NCBI GenBank assembly: GCA_028023455.1
Contig: JAQFVV010012544.1
Location: 2,128,396-2,192,395, forward strand
Direction: 5' to 3'
DNA from: Epiperipatus broadwayi
Taxonomy: Eukaryota; Onychophora; Udeonychophora; Euonychophora; Peripatidae
Length of the DNA: 64,000 nt
Positions 51,797-63,924 of this stretch are shown here, piece after piece. The notes beneath the pieces were generated by a model. That model was not told the origin of the DNA. It did no database searches and saw nothing but the letters and a program-made list of their open reading frames with translations. A program made the translations under genes and the position numbers. The stretch's first letter is position 1. Every line of letters begins with the position of its first letter.

Positions 51797-53443
51797 TATA
51801 TATCATCATCATCATCAACAACCATTATCATTTTCTCCGATCTTTAGCTTCTCTTTTCCACATCATTCCTGAACACTTCCTTATTTCATCCAACCAACTC
51901 ATATGTGGTTTGTTTCTGGGTCTTTTACAAACTCTTGGAATCCTGTTTAAGATTTCAATTGTTCATCTATTATCATCTCTTCTAGCAATATGTCCAGCCA
52001 ACTTCACTTCAGGCTTTTAATTTTTTCAATGAAGTCAATAACACCTGTTTGTTCTCTTACCCATATATTGTGTTTTCAATCTCTTCTTGTTACCCCCAAC
52101 ATGCATCTCTCCATACTTCTTTGAGTGGTATGAAGTCTCTGTATTGCTCTTCTATTAAGTGTCCAAATCTCAGATCCATAAGTAAGAATTGATAAAACAC
52201 ATTTACTAAAAACCTTCCTTTTCAAACACATAGGCATATTTCCTTTTAGTATCAAGTTATTTCTACCAAAAGCACTCCAACCAAGTTTAATTCTATGATT
52301 AATTTCATCCATTATATTTCCATCTGTATTAATAATCTGACCAAAATATTTGTAATTGTTAACTTCTTCTAACTTATCACAATCAATGTTTATTTTCATA
52401 TTTTGAGAAAATCCATTAAACATTACTTTAGTCTTTTTAACATTTATCTTTAGTTCTACTTTCCTACTTTCATCTGATAACTCCTGCAACATTTCCTGCA
52501 GCTCTAAAGCATTATTTGCAAAAACAACTACATCATCTACAAAATCTAAATGACTTAAATAATCTCTATTTACTTTCACTCATTTAGCTTCCCCTTTTAA
52601 TCCACAAAATACTTCTTTCAGCACAGCTGTAAAAAAATTTGGAGATATGGAGTCACCCTGTCTTATATCCTTCTTAATGTTGACTTTCCTAGTATCATTG
52701 TGTAATCTAATTGTTGCTGTTGCATTTTTATAAATATTCTTTAAAATATGACAATATCCTGAATCTATACCTTAATGATCCAATGCTTTAATCATTGAAG
52801 AAATGTGTATAGAATCAAATGCTTTTTCATAATCTATAAATCCAAAGCATAATGGCAACTCATATTCATTTATCATTTCTATAACTTTTCTCAATACCTG
52901 GATATGATCTACTGAATTAAAACCACTTTTTAAATCCAGCTTGTTTTCTTGGCTGGTGAAAATCCAATGTTCTCTGTAGACAAATTGTAATTATCTTGGT
53001 AAAAATTTTGTATAAAATTGATAAAAGGCTAATAGGTCTGTAATTTGTAATACCTTTTTTATCACCTTTTTAAAATATTAATATTAATACTGCATTCTTC
53101 CAATCATCTGCTACATCTTTATCATTTAAACATATGTTATATAACTTTGCTAAAAAAAATTCTATTTCTTCACCTGCTTCTTTTAATATATCAATTATAA
53201 TTCCATCATTACCTGGAGCCTTTCCTTTCTTGATACATTCAATTGCATGTCTCACTTCTTCATTTAAAATTCTGGGCAACTCTGAAGATGTAATAGATAT
53301 AGGAGGTACTTTTTCTTTATTACTATATAATTCTTTATAAAAGTCTTCTGCCCATTTCATGATGCCATTTCTCTTTTTAGTAATAATTCCATCTTTTTTT
53401 CTTATTGCAGATATAAATTTCCTACCAATACCAAAATATTGTT

Positions 53444-54476
53444 GGTTGTAGTTTTATGGACAAAGATGCCACTTGATAGCGCCATTATCATGCTAAAACT
53501 ATAAAATGTGAACATTCCCAGGCCATTGATTTTAATCATTTTGCTGTGTTTTTTGTTATGCAAAAAAAAAAAAAAAACAAATATGAAAATCGTGTTTTTT
53601 AAACTTTTTTTTTATTAACATAAAGAAATTAAATGACAACAATAAATGTAAAATAAAATCAACAAATTTCTATTTAATTCATGTTTGTTTGTTTTTTTTT
53701 AACTTTATTACAAAAAAGAATTTTCAATCTCATTATGTCTTTTTAGGGGGAGGGTTTACACCTTTTTTTATTGTTGTTGTTGTTGTTTAAAAATTCATAA
53801 TCGGAACAAAAAGTAAAAGTTCTTAGTCTTCGTTTTACATTTTAATTTTTACAGAGAAACAGATATTATTGTGTTACCACAATTTTTTTACTTCAAATAG
53901 AATGGCAACAAAAATTAAAAGTTGTTAGAGTTAGGTTTAGGGTTAGGTTTATGGTTAGGGTTAGGGTTAGGTTTAGGGTTAGGGTTGTGTTATTTGTAAA
54001 TCACAGAATCGAACAAGATGTGCAATTTCCTGCATCATATTGTTGGGCTCGTGGAATGTTATGAAAAATATGTTACTTGACACATTAACTAATTCCAACT
54101 GCCTTTACACATCTATCTGGACAAGATTTTGCCACTTAAAAATTCAATACAGAATTCTGTAAAGAGTCGGATAATTATTACTTAAGAAAATCTGAATATT
54201 TCAATACTTTAAAAAAAAAAATTTCAATAAAAAACACATTTCCGTCAAATTAAAATACACACACACTCTCACCAAAAACAATTGTATAAACTGTACAAAT
54301 TGCGTAAAATTTATTTACTGCAATGCAATGAAGCGGCCTGCAATCTGTAACACAACAAAAAAGTTGTGTTATAGTAAACACGGGTTTGAAAATGTCAGCT
54401 GTGGAAAGGGCATTTTTATGTCTTTAGCACAGAAACAGCACCATCGAGTGGTGTCTTTGTCCATAAAACTACAACC
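53444..54476. mobile_element. Non-autonomous TIR transposon nested in the LINE
   Basis: 1,033 bp flanked by an exact 8-bp duplication ATATTGTT (53436-53443 and 54477-54484). Both ends begin GGTTGTAGTTTTATGGACAA reading inwards and match for about 35 bases with three differences; weaker similarity continues to about 55 bases or more. The interior has no transposase frame. It contains (TTG)n at about 53772 and a TTAGGG-like tract. An 8-bp duplication fits hAT, P, Merlin or Mutator-type elements. The GG start argues against hAT. Superfamily unresolved. Confidence 0.88.
53924..53988 (+). repeat. Interstitial TTAGGG-type repeat
   Basis: About ten TTAGGG units and variants (TTAGAG, TTAGGTTTAGGG, TTATGG) lie head to tail inside the nested transposon. 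This is the metazoan telomere sequence. Its place inside a transposon implies it travels with the element or was added there. Confidence 0.9.
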
Positions 54477-54715
54477 ATATTGTTTTGCACTCTTCAGACT
54501 TTTATTTTCTTCTACAGCTTTCCTTGCTAGTTCACAGTTATACTTTCTTATATCATTTTCAACTCTTTTCCACACCATTTTACAAAATTCAAAATATTCA
54601 ATCCTTTTTAATGCATCATTTTTGTATATATTTATATTCCTTCTTTTCTTTATAAATTCCCTAGTCTCAGTAAAACTTTTATTGGACAATTGCTGCTTTT
54701 TTCTACCAATGTATA

Positions 54716-55599
54716 CATATATTTAATAATTAATCTTAAATCATGTATTTCTTTTGCCTAATAGTTAATATATTTATATTTGACATTTTAGTCTGACTGA
54801 TAAATTTGTCTGAAAGTTAATGATGGTGGCACTTTATTTTAATTATATGTTGGATTATTTTCATCAGGATAAATGTATAATGCACTCTCTCATCATAAAC
54901 ATAGTCAACTAGCATCTCAGGAAAACATTTCACTCTTAAAACAGGGTTTGATGAATATAATCTTTAAGTAAGTGATTATGATTAGATCAATTGCCTTAAT
55001 ATGGATTTCAGTTAAATTTAACTCTTACTAAATTCATTATGTCCTTACTTTAAGAAAATCAAGAGAATTTTATATTATACCTGTAACATGAAAAAAAACT
55101 TCAAGTTAGAATTGATTTAATATTTTGTGAATTTTGCAATAAAATTCAAAGTATACTTTATTATTAAAATGCTAAAGAATAAGGTTCAATGATATCACGA
55201 TCACTAAAGCAAGTATAGTGGGAGACTTTGATTTTTTTTTCTCTTCTCATTAAAAGAAATAAAGAAAATTATTTTGGCTTCCAAAATAATAGTACAAGTT
55301 AAAATATAGACTAAATAAATAATAATTAAAATATTCATATTGTACAAATAATTTTGTTTTCTTATAATATGATATGTAGATGTTTGTTGGCGAATACTGG
55401 AATAATTAAAATAATAGGCTTAGTATTCCATACAATGTAACTTAGTTCATAACATTAAATATTGACAATTAAATAACTGCTCCTTCTTATACCCTTTTTA
55501 CAATTCAGATGATTTATTCTTGACTTGACAAAACTTTCTTACAGTTTTGACTGACCAGCAGTCTTCTTCAGAGTTATAATATATATATATATACATAAC
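54716..55599. other. Noncoding stretch
   Basis: No gene recognised. An (AT)n tract at 55580-55593 marks the left edge of the next LINE fragment. Confidence 0.5.
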
Positions 55600-56658
55600 C
55601 GTATATTATCTTCAATCACCTTATCACTCCCTGGAAAAGCAACACTTCTAAATATGATCATCTTTCCCAGAACCAATTATTTTCTACCCATTATCAAACC
55701 AACTAATGTCTTTCAATCGAGTATAAATTCAATCTGTTTGAAGTTATTTTGGAAAGGGAAGGTTGTTGCCATCAGCATGATTAAAATGCAGAGGCCCAAG
55801 GAAATTGGAGGTGTGGGTCTGCATTCTATAGTCATTTTCTATACACAAAAATCAATTGGATTACTCTGCTCAATCTACCTTGAATTATCTGATGCCAACA
55901 TCAATTTTCCTTTCAAATGTACTGACACATAAACAATAAGTTTTATTGGGAGACTTATAATCTTATAAATCCAAACCAAACTACTTTGCTTTCTCAGCTA
56001 GGAATAAATAACAAGCAAATCATCAGGTGTTCTAAGAACTGGCTCTTTGAACCCAAATATGTTGACTTTATACTCAAATTCAATCTCTCCTCACTTCCCA
56101 CCAATCATTTTTTGGTTTGAAAAGGAGATTCACAAAGATAAATCCACAGCATCAATTATGCCAGATTGATGATAAAATGATCCAGCATCTCTTTTATTCC
56201 TTTCTAGCTCCAGTTTGTGTTTTCATTGTTAGTAGTGTGTCACCTGGAATAACAGATGTTTTTTCCATTAGCGAATCCATAGAAAACGGCACCTTCTCCA
56301 TTATCAGACTTTCCATTTTTCTCCATTTTGCAGTTTGACTTACCAGATGCAAGCTAATATTTATCCAAAGCAATCGCACCATCTTTCATGTTTTCACAGA
56401 ATTCATCTCTAAAATTAAGGATAGAGACCAACTTCTGGCTCCAGACCATTTGTTCCAGGAAACCTGGACAAGAAATAACCTCAGATAGAAAACACTCATT
56501 GCATAAGACTAACTACATCCTTGTGCGAACATTAACAAACTACTCAATATTCAATTTATCATGAACTAATGTTTTTTTAAACTGACTACAATGTTATTGT
56601 ATTTTTATTTTCAAAAATAAATTTCTTCTTTTAATAATAATAATAATAAAAAAAAAAG
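55600..56658 (+). mobile_element. 3' fragment of an L1/Tx1-like LINE
   Basis: A plus-strand coding fragment begins right after (AT)n and ends in an (AAT)n/A-rich tail at about 56632-56658, as expected of target-primed LINE insertion with heavy 5' truncation. No RT catalytic part remains. Confidence 0.65.
55607..56340 (+). pseudogene. C-terminal part of an L1/Tx1-like LINE ORF2
   Basis: The frame at about 55630-55932 gives LPGKATLLNM, FPRTNYFLPI, LFWKGK and MQRPKEIGGVGL. These are the post-RT motifs of L1/Tx1-type ORF2 proteins: a leucine/lysine-rich start, N-Y-x-L-P, F-x-W-x-x-K, R-P-K-x-x-G-G-x-x-L. A stop at 55930-55932 and shifts follow; a second frame at 56117-56338 may continue the C-terminus (HQLCQIDDKMIQHLFYSF). 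The catalytic core is absent. Confidence 0.6.
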
Positions 56659-58325
56659 AAACTGGTTTTAATTTATTCTAGCAATACTACATGTTTCAGC
56701 CGTATTTCAGATTCAAACAAAGTAAAATTTATTTCATAAACATTCAAATGTGAAACATTTCATTGTACACTTGAGAATGACACAAAATAAAATTTTCTTT
56801 GTGTCAGCCTGAAATATGCTTATAGTCCAACTAATAAAATCATTATTGCATCTAAGAACTTGTTCCCCACATTCCAGTATTAGCAATAATTACAATATCT
56901 GCCAAAAGCTAGATGTACTCTGACAAATAATAGCATTTTATTAATAACTGATGGTAATCTTCATTGTTTAACATTCATTAACACAAATTATAGCATCTCA
57001 GTATTTAAAGATATGTTTAAAAAATGAATGAACTCATTACATCCAAATTTATACAAATGTATTAAATATTAGTTTTTTGTTTAGCCATAAGAGGGCAGTA
57101 ATGTCTTAATCAATATTAAGATATTTTATATAAAAAAATAAAAATTGAATTAAATTATATATTTTTTTAAAAAAAAATAAGTTTTAAAGAAATGATAATA
57201 TTAACAAAATTAATTTTTATGATTAATAAAATAGGGTGAATTATAATATCATAACTTTGTATTAATTGAAATGAAGTTAAATATTGGGTGTAAAAGATAA
57301 TATGAAACATACAATAGAAAAAATATATATATATATTAGAAATGGTTAATTGTAACCGAGAAATCCATGGGTTTGAATTCCAGAGGCTGTCACTATGAGA
57401 CTGCATTATATTTCAAATGACAAGAATAGATTATTGCTAAGGTGAATCAATTTAAGAGTGCATGATAAAGCACTAGAGAAGAAAAATGAAACAAAATGTT
57501 AAATATTCATATTAAGTTTAAAATATATAAAGTTAGTGGGTGGTTATATATAATGAAATTATACATCATTTATCATGTTAACAATTATGCTAAGAAAAAA
57601 GCCTGTTAAAAATATATTGTGAAGATCTTAAGAAAAGATTGGGAGATTTAGTGGTTGAAGAAATCGAAAAAAATATTTTGGAAAATATATATATCTAAAA
57701 AAAAATAGCTAAAGACGTAAAATTTTGCGTAATAGTAAATATTGGATGTTGAACTTGAGAATCTCCGTAGAAGACTTAAATAGGTTTTATAAGTTATCTT
57801 TTGAGTAATCACAAGTATTCAAAGATTTCTGCTAGCTATATATAAATATAAGTAGCAGATTGACACTCGCAAAATGTTTTAATCAACATGTTATATTAGC
57901 AATTTATATTTCAGGCGATATGAATTGTCGAACATTCTCCAATCAAAAGCAAAATATCTAGCTAATAGCAATCCATGCCCTAAATATATATATATATATG
58001 ATATGCAAAACAGATCTCAAATCTATTAAAAATTTACTAAAGTTGACCCAAAAGGATTCGCCAGACAAAAAATCTCACAGAACTTTAAAAAATAAATAAA
58101 TAATAGCATTTAGGATAGAAGTATGAAGCTATTCAATGATTAGAATTCAATGCAGCATATATTACTATAATTTCACAAGTGCAAATATATATATATATAT
58201 TAGGTAATAATTTGTCTATAATACACAGTACCAGTTATTGCAGAAAGTAAATAATAGATGTCAAAATAAGAGTCAAAGATCCAATTCATAGATCACATGA
58301 CCCTATCTCTTAAGCTTGTAAGTTA
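56659..58325. other. Noncoding stretch
   Basis: No gene recognised apart from a short tRNA-like relic at 57340-57400. (TA)n runs lie at 57322-57336, 57983-58000 and 58187-58201. Confidence 0.5.
57340..57400 (+). repeat. tRNA-like SINE relic
   Basis: AAATGGTTAATTGTAACC followed by GGGTTTGAATTCCAG looks like the D-arm end and T-arm (B-box) of a tRNA, with the wrong spacing for a full tRNA. Probably an old SINE fragment. Confidence 0.3.
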
Positions 58326-58634
58326 TAAACAGTGAGGATTGCCAATTCCTCTACAAGCTTTATGATAAATGCTTAGCCAGAGCCAGCACTTAAAATATCT
58401 CTGTCAGAAACCCCTCCCCAAACCCCTGACCATGGTTTCGTGCTTTGGCACTCCTCAGAGAGGTGTCAGGGTAGGTTCAGACACCCTACCCTGACACCTC
58501 TCTGAGGAGTGCCAAAACATGAAACCATGGTCAGGGGTTTGGGGAGGGGTTCCTGACAGAGATATTTTAAGTGCTGGCTCTGGCTAAGCATTTATCATAA
58601 AGCTTGTAGAGGAATTGGCAATCCTCACTGTTTA
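58326..58634. repeat. Near-perfect 309-bp palindrome (150-bp arms)
   Basis: Arms 58326-58475 and 58485-58634 are inverted copies with about three differences (about 98 percent), around a 9-nt loop TTCAGACAC. The central 160 bases are much more GC-rich than the window. Each arm contains the core-family motif (CCCCTGACCATGGTTTC and GGCACTCCTCAGAGAGGTG). The near-identity means the inversion is recent or kept equal by gene conversion. No coding region. Confidence 0.95.
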
Positions 58635-61362
58635 AATAATAGATGTGTTTAAATTTCTTCAAGAATAAATTCATTTTTAATGGATTTTAAAAAAGAGAGA
58701 GCTATTAACCAAATTCCAGCATTATGTATATAATAAGCAGCACTTGATGGAGTTCAACAAATATATACATCTATAGATAAATTAGTAAATATGTACATTT
58801 ATTCTACTTAAATATGATTTTGATAATTATAATGACTCACATGTTTATGTAAACACAAGCGTCGCGATGCATCACTTTACTATAATTATTTTAACGCAAG
58901 ACAATAACTTTTCTTTCCCCATTAAATTGATTTCTAGAATTAACAAGATATCTAAAGGAAAAAATGATATCAAGTAGTAGTTATTTTGTTATAACAAGAC
59001 TCAATCTTGGATAGTTCTAGTAAAATGTGTGTCCATCTTTAAGCTTTCTTTTTTAAAAAATTTGAATCTTGCCAGTTCTAAGTTATTTATATTGATCTAT
59101 CATCACAATTTTCCTCATGACCACTCCTCTCTCTTTTTAACTATTAGGGTTTCATTTCTTCTGATTCCTTCCTTTATACCCTATGCATGGCTAATACTTT
59201 TTAAATAATTAATATATAAACGTTTCAGAATTTTTTGAAACAAAACACTTCGATTTTTTTCATTATCATAAAAATATACATTTCACCTTTAATTTTCTCT
59301 TTCATAATTCCTAATATCTTTAAACAATTAGTTCTCTTTAATGTTTTTTTTTTTCATTTACTTTGGGTTTTTTTTCTTCTTATAGTATTGGCATAATTTT
59401 AGTTGTATGATTTTTTTGATTTTGAATTGGATTATATTATTTATAAAAATTAGATTTTATATTGATTCTATCTTAAAAAATAATTTGATATTTTTCTGTA
59501 GATTTTTGAAATACAAATCAGAGTTCAGAGAGCATTCTGAGATTGTAAAATACACTTTTTCTGTGAATATCTGCGAGAACACTATCGCTTTACAGTATGA
59601 CTAGGATAATGATGATTAACATTGCAACAGCTTATAACACACATGTGAACTAAAAAATGACTTATAGTCAGAATATATCTCTATGCACAAATATAGTCTT
59701 TATTAATGCTTAAACCACCTGGATATTACTACTGATTTTTTTTTTTATTAATACTTTTTTAAGTTTAATGTTAGTAATGAAAGATATAAGATGTCACATC
59801 ATAAGAATAGGTCTGATTCTACTCTGATTAAATACTTATTTTTTTATATAAATATCGTTTTTATAATTCCTGGTTAGAACTATTGCATTTAAATTGTTGA
59901 TGTCATAATTTTTAACATTCTCTTCAACATCTCCAAAAAATTGATTCATTCTTTTCTGCTTACATATTTATAAATTTCAACTTGTTCTGAGGTAGAAAGT
60001 TGTTGATTCATTAAATAAACTGCTTTTATCATTCTTACAGATGTCTGTTTGTTTCAATAATATATAACGAACTGTTCCATTACCAGAATGATGTGTCTGT
60101 TTTAATAGTATATAACAAACTGTTCCATTACTGAAATGATGTATTGATGATTATTTAGTCTTATGCCATGAGAAATATTGTTGTTTGATAGGTCTAGAAT
60201 TGCTCTTTCATTACTGATTCCTAGAACTAAAAGGAATAATTTAAAAAGAAAGAAAATATTAAAGTTTTGTGAATGTAATAAAAATGTATTAAAACTCATT
60301 GATATACATCTGTTAAACTGTTTAATCATTGCAAACTGAAGGAAGAGGATTTAACAACATTAGATCATCTATGTTTGACAATCATAACCATAGTAGAGCA
60401 AATAAACAAATGTGATGAGACAATTGTTGTAGAAATTAATAAAAAATACTAATAATAGGAAGAATATATATTTATAAGTTAATATTAGGATAAAAGTAGT
60501 AAATAAATACAGGAAGTTACTATGTATTAAAGGCAGAGTGAGACAGAGAACCTAACAAATAAAACATTGTTGCCACAATTTATTGATATTAACATACCCT
60601 CTCCCTCTCCCCCCCCCCCTCATATTAATTTTTTTATTTTACTTGGGATATATTTATGATTCATCAATCTTAGATATATATATATAATACATTTTAACAC
60701 CTTCATATGCAAAAAGAAATTGTTAGATTTGTTTGCACTTTTTAATATTTATTGTATGAAATAATTATAATCACATAATTCTTTTATTGCTTCAACCACC
60801 TTGGAGGTATAATATCAAAACGTTTTCCTACTTTCTATTCTGTAGCAAAGTATGCTGTCTGTTTATAATTACAACATTTCAATTTATAACACTGTTATAT
60901 TAAATAGAAAAGTGTTATTGATGTTTTGTTTTGCAAGTTTCAGTTTTAACTCTTCTATTCCTTTTCTCATTTTTTTTAAATTTCATTTTTGTATTTATTT
61001 AATATCTGCCATTAATATTTCTTTCATATATATATAATTTAATTTTTCACATATTTCTCTGTTTCTTTATAAGTTTCAAGAATTTTTCCATGAATTTGAG
61101 CTTTGATAATTTCTTATAATATTTATTATTTTTTTATGATTTATTGTTTCTTTAAAATGTTTACTTGGGTAATTTAATCTAGATATAAACTCCTATTTGC
61201 TTTAGGAATTAGGCAGCATTTATTCCAAATTTATTATTATTGACATTGTATGTTTTTTTATTAATATTTCTTATCAATCATTAGCCATACATTCTGAATT
61301 TTCTTTCTTTAATTTTAAAATCATTATTGTTAATGATGTAATGAAAGATATACAAATAGAGA
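58635..61362. other. Noncoding stretch
   Basis: No gene recognised. Contains a C-run at 60610-60619 and a short direct repeat 'cagatgtctg/tgatgtgtctgttt...aatatataac.aactgttccatta' at about 60040-60130 (two units of about 60 bases). Confidence 0.5.
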
Positions 61363-61640
61363 GATGTGAACTCATGATTTTTCAGTCTACTCATCCTCCA
61401 CTCTATCTCAATCAACTGATCACATGACTACACACATGTGAAAAAGATACATGAGCCCCAATATACGCATTTCATACAGAACCAGCACTCATTAGTTGGA
61501 ATAGATCATAATCGTCCACACATATATACAATCAGTTTTTGGTTTATATTAAGATAGCAATTCCTTAAGCTTCACTGGATAGGCTTTAATCTTCCCATCC
61601 TTCAACTATTCAATCATCCATTTCATTGAATTGCTGTAAA
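61363..61640 (-). repeat. Mosaic repeat family M, copy a
   Basis: Shares with copy b, in the same orientation, the run 'gtgaaaaagata.atg', 'atttcat.c..aaccagcactca..agttgg', 'cacacatatata.aatcag' and 'tattaagata.aaattc'. The tRNA-like end near 61370 is decayed here. Confidence 0.7.
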
Positions 61641-62452
61641 CTCACAAGTGCATATTATATATGCATCTAATTAAAGGATACAAAATTTAATTATGATTAA
61701 TATTTTATATAAACTAAAATCATTAAGTCATGTGCAAATGTTTTCAATAATAATACATGTTTACCAGCTGCAATATGATTTAAAAACTTTGCTAAATATA
61801 TTTACATAACAGTTAATTCCTTCATCTGAGCTATAAATACTAAGATTTTTTTAAATTAAAAAACATTGCAGATTCAAGAAGAAAGCTGTTGTTAGCAGAT
61901 CTCTACATTGGATAGAGTTAGCTTTTGATTTGTAGATCAATGTGTCTGCAATCAGCATTCTCAGTATAAGAAATTTAGTTGGAATGGAAGTCGACCTTAG
62001 TTGAGAACCATCTGCATTTATTTTGTTCTCTATCAAACAGAATATGCATGAGGCTAATCTAAATTATCCACTAATCTATTTATTTATGAGTCATCAAGAA
62101 CATTAAAATTTATAGTTGCCTTGGAGTAAATTAGATTGACATAAAAGATTTCTGAACTAAAGCAAGGATAATTTATAAAAAGTTATTATGGACACAATGC
62201 TGGAAATTATTCTTCCATTATGATAATATTGTAAAATCAATAAAATATTTTTTTACTTGGTATTTTTAATGCAGATCTTGAATTCTACATTTAAGAGTCA
62301 GTTTAGATTGCCTTGCATTCTAGAAATATACAGAAACTCCGCCATGAAGAAGTAAGTGTAATTAGATGCAATTGAGATTTTTAAAAATATATTAATAAAA
62401 AATTAATGGCAGTTGACTTAGTATTATTTTAGTAATACATATCTATATAATT

Positions 62453-62745
62453 AGAGGGGATTTGAACCCAGACTTTCAAGCTCTCTTTAATCATTCACTC
62501 CATCTTATACAATCAATGCACATGATAACATATAAGTGAAAAAGATAAATGTTCTCCAATATATATGTATTTCATGCTAAACCAGCACTCAACAGTTGGT
62601 CTGGATCATCATTTCCCACACACATATATATAATCAGTGCTCAGTGTATATTAAGATAGAAATTCTTCAAACTTTAATGGACAGGCTTCAATCTTCTTTA
62701 CTTTTCAATGTTCCAGCCATCCATATCATTGAAAATCTGATATAG
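62453..62745 (-). repeat. Mosaic repeat family M, copy b
   Basis: The left end reads GGGGATTTGAACCCAGAC, the complement of a good B-box GGTTCAAATCC. About 40 bases away, on the minus strand, TAAGATGGAGTGAATGATT may be an A-box-like part. The right end includes 'atccatatcattgaaaatctgat', which recurs inverted in copy c. Confidence 0.75.
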
Positions 62746-62789
62746 CATGTTCAATGACACTGTTTTCCAATTTTGTTGTGTTGTAACCC

Positions 62790-63297
62790 ATATTGATCAT
62801 AAGTCAATCTGACCTCTCAGATGTAGGACCTTAAGGGCTTTGAACATACCATCATCAGATTTTCAATGATATGGATGACTAAAACATTGGAAAATAAAGA
62901 AGATTGAAGCCTATCCATTAAAGTTTGAATGTTTGCTATCTTAACATAAACCAAACAATGATTATATATATATGTGTGTGTGTTCGTATGAATGTTTTCT
63001 ATCTTAATTTAAACCAAACAATGATTTTATATATATGTGTGTGTGTGTGTGTTCGTATGAATGTTTTCTATCTTAATTTAAACCAAACAATGATTATATA
63101 TGTGTGTGTGTGTGTTCGTGTGTATGTGAAATTATGATTGTAACCAACTGATGAGAGCTGGTTCCGCATGAAATATGTATATTGGAGATCATTTATCTTT
63201 TTCATATTATGTGGCCATGTGTATTGGTTATATAAGATGGAGTGATTGTCTAAAGGGAGCTTGAAAATCTGGTTTCAAATCTCCTCTAATTACATCT
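62790..63297 (+). repeat. Mosaic repeat family M, copy c (inverted to b)
   Basis: Begins with an inverted counterpart of part of copy d, then 'atcagattttcaatgatatggatga' and 'gaagattgaagcc.atccattaaagtttgaa'. It is expanded by a minisatellite (62925-63130) and ends with GGTTTCAAATCTCCTCTAAT. With copy b it forms an inverted pair of about 850 bp. Confidence 0.75.
62925..63130 (+). repeat. Minisatellite, ~65-70 bp unit, three copies
   Basis: Unit: GAATGTTTTCTATCTTAATT...AAACCAAACAATGAT, (TA)n, (TG)n, TTCGTAT. Copies start near 62928, 62989 and 63058. The unit is a segment of repeat M plus a grown (TG)n. The 70-codon frame across it is an artefact. Confidence 0.85.
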
Positions 63298-63384
63298 CAC
63301 TTAATATATATATACTATACATGTATTTAAATATTAATATTCAGCCTGTATTCTGCCCATCCCTCTTCTTTATATGTAAATGCT

Positions 63385-63725
63385 CTTAAGGTCTTACGAT
63401 TGAGGGGTCAAATTGACTTACAGACAACATAGATATCCCACAACAAAATTGATGATCAAGGGCTTTGAACAGACCACCATCAGATTTTCAATGATATGGA
63501 TGACTGAAATTTTAGAGAGTAAGAAAGATGGAAGCCTGAGCACTTATTATACATGTGTGGGGAGATGGTGATTCAGATCAACTGATGTGTGCTGGTTCAG
63601 TATGAAATATGTATATTGGAGATCACTTGTCTTTTTCATGTATTGATTGTATAATTATGGTGGAGTGAATGATTAAAGGAAATTTGAAAGTCTGGGTTCA
63701 AATCCACTCTAATTATGTCTAGCTT
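63385..63725 (+). repeat. Mosaic repeat family M, copy d
   Basis: Shares 'aagggctttgaaca.acca.catcagattttcaatgatatggatga' with copy c, then 'gatcaactgatg.g.gctggttc.g.atgaaatatgtatattggagatca' and the tRNA-like GGGTTCAAATCCACTCTAAT at about 63694. No minisatellite here, so it shows the unexpanded form. Confidence 0.75.
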
Positions 63726-63924
63726 AAAAAATATATATACTATACATATATTTAAATATTATATATATAATTTATGCATATGTGTATGAATCTGTGTAAA
63801 TATAGAATTCATAATATGAAAATCTACTATTTGTCATACAAAAGTAAATTAAGATTTAAGTCTATTGAGAACAGTGAAAAAAAAACTTTTATTATTACAT
63901 ATAAAGCTCACAAATAAGTTCTAA

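Larger units (their letters stand above)
51797..54715 (-). mobile_element. RTE-like LINE, 5'-truncated, split by a nested transposon
   Basis: On the minus strand the order is endonuclease-to-RT linker (54715-54477), interruption (54476-53444), RT and C-terminal region (53443-52076), a short tail, and a 3' end of tandem GATGAT (TCATCATCATCA on the plus strand at 51802-51815). A short trinucleotide tail is typical of RTE-clade elements. The apurinic endonuclease is missing, so the insertion is 5'-truncated at about 54715. Frame breaks show an inactive copy. Confidence 0.85.
52076..54715 (-). pseudogene. RTE-like reverse transcriptase, broken and interrupted
   Basis: The linker part (54369-54689 and upstream) has ETREFIKKRRN, then VENDIRKYNCELARKAVEEN and KSLKSAK, matching the region before the RT in RTE elements. 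On the far side of the nested insertion come KWAEDFYKELYS and KKGKAPGNDGI (53360-53070). With frame breaks follow N-Y-R-P-I-S, F-x-D-Y-E-K-A-F-D-S, RQGD and SHLDFVDDVVVFA (about 52549). The catalytic F-x-D-D keeps both Asp, with Val in place of Ala. The rest (52579-52076) reads INVKKTKVMF, YKYFGQIINTDG and a typical C-terminal STQ/TQRSMER-like region. Clade call from motif order and tail. Confidence 0.85.

Noticed and set aside
53924-53988. A chromosome end
   Set aside because: The TTAGGG tract is short, variant-rich, and enclosed by a TIR element with matching target duplications and unique sequence on both sides.
63139-63175. CTGATGA...GAAA reminiscent of a hammerhead ribozyme core
   Set aside because: The segment between the two boxes cannot form stem II and no matching stem I/III was visible. 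The sister copy at 63579 has CTGATGT, so the core is not conserved.
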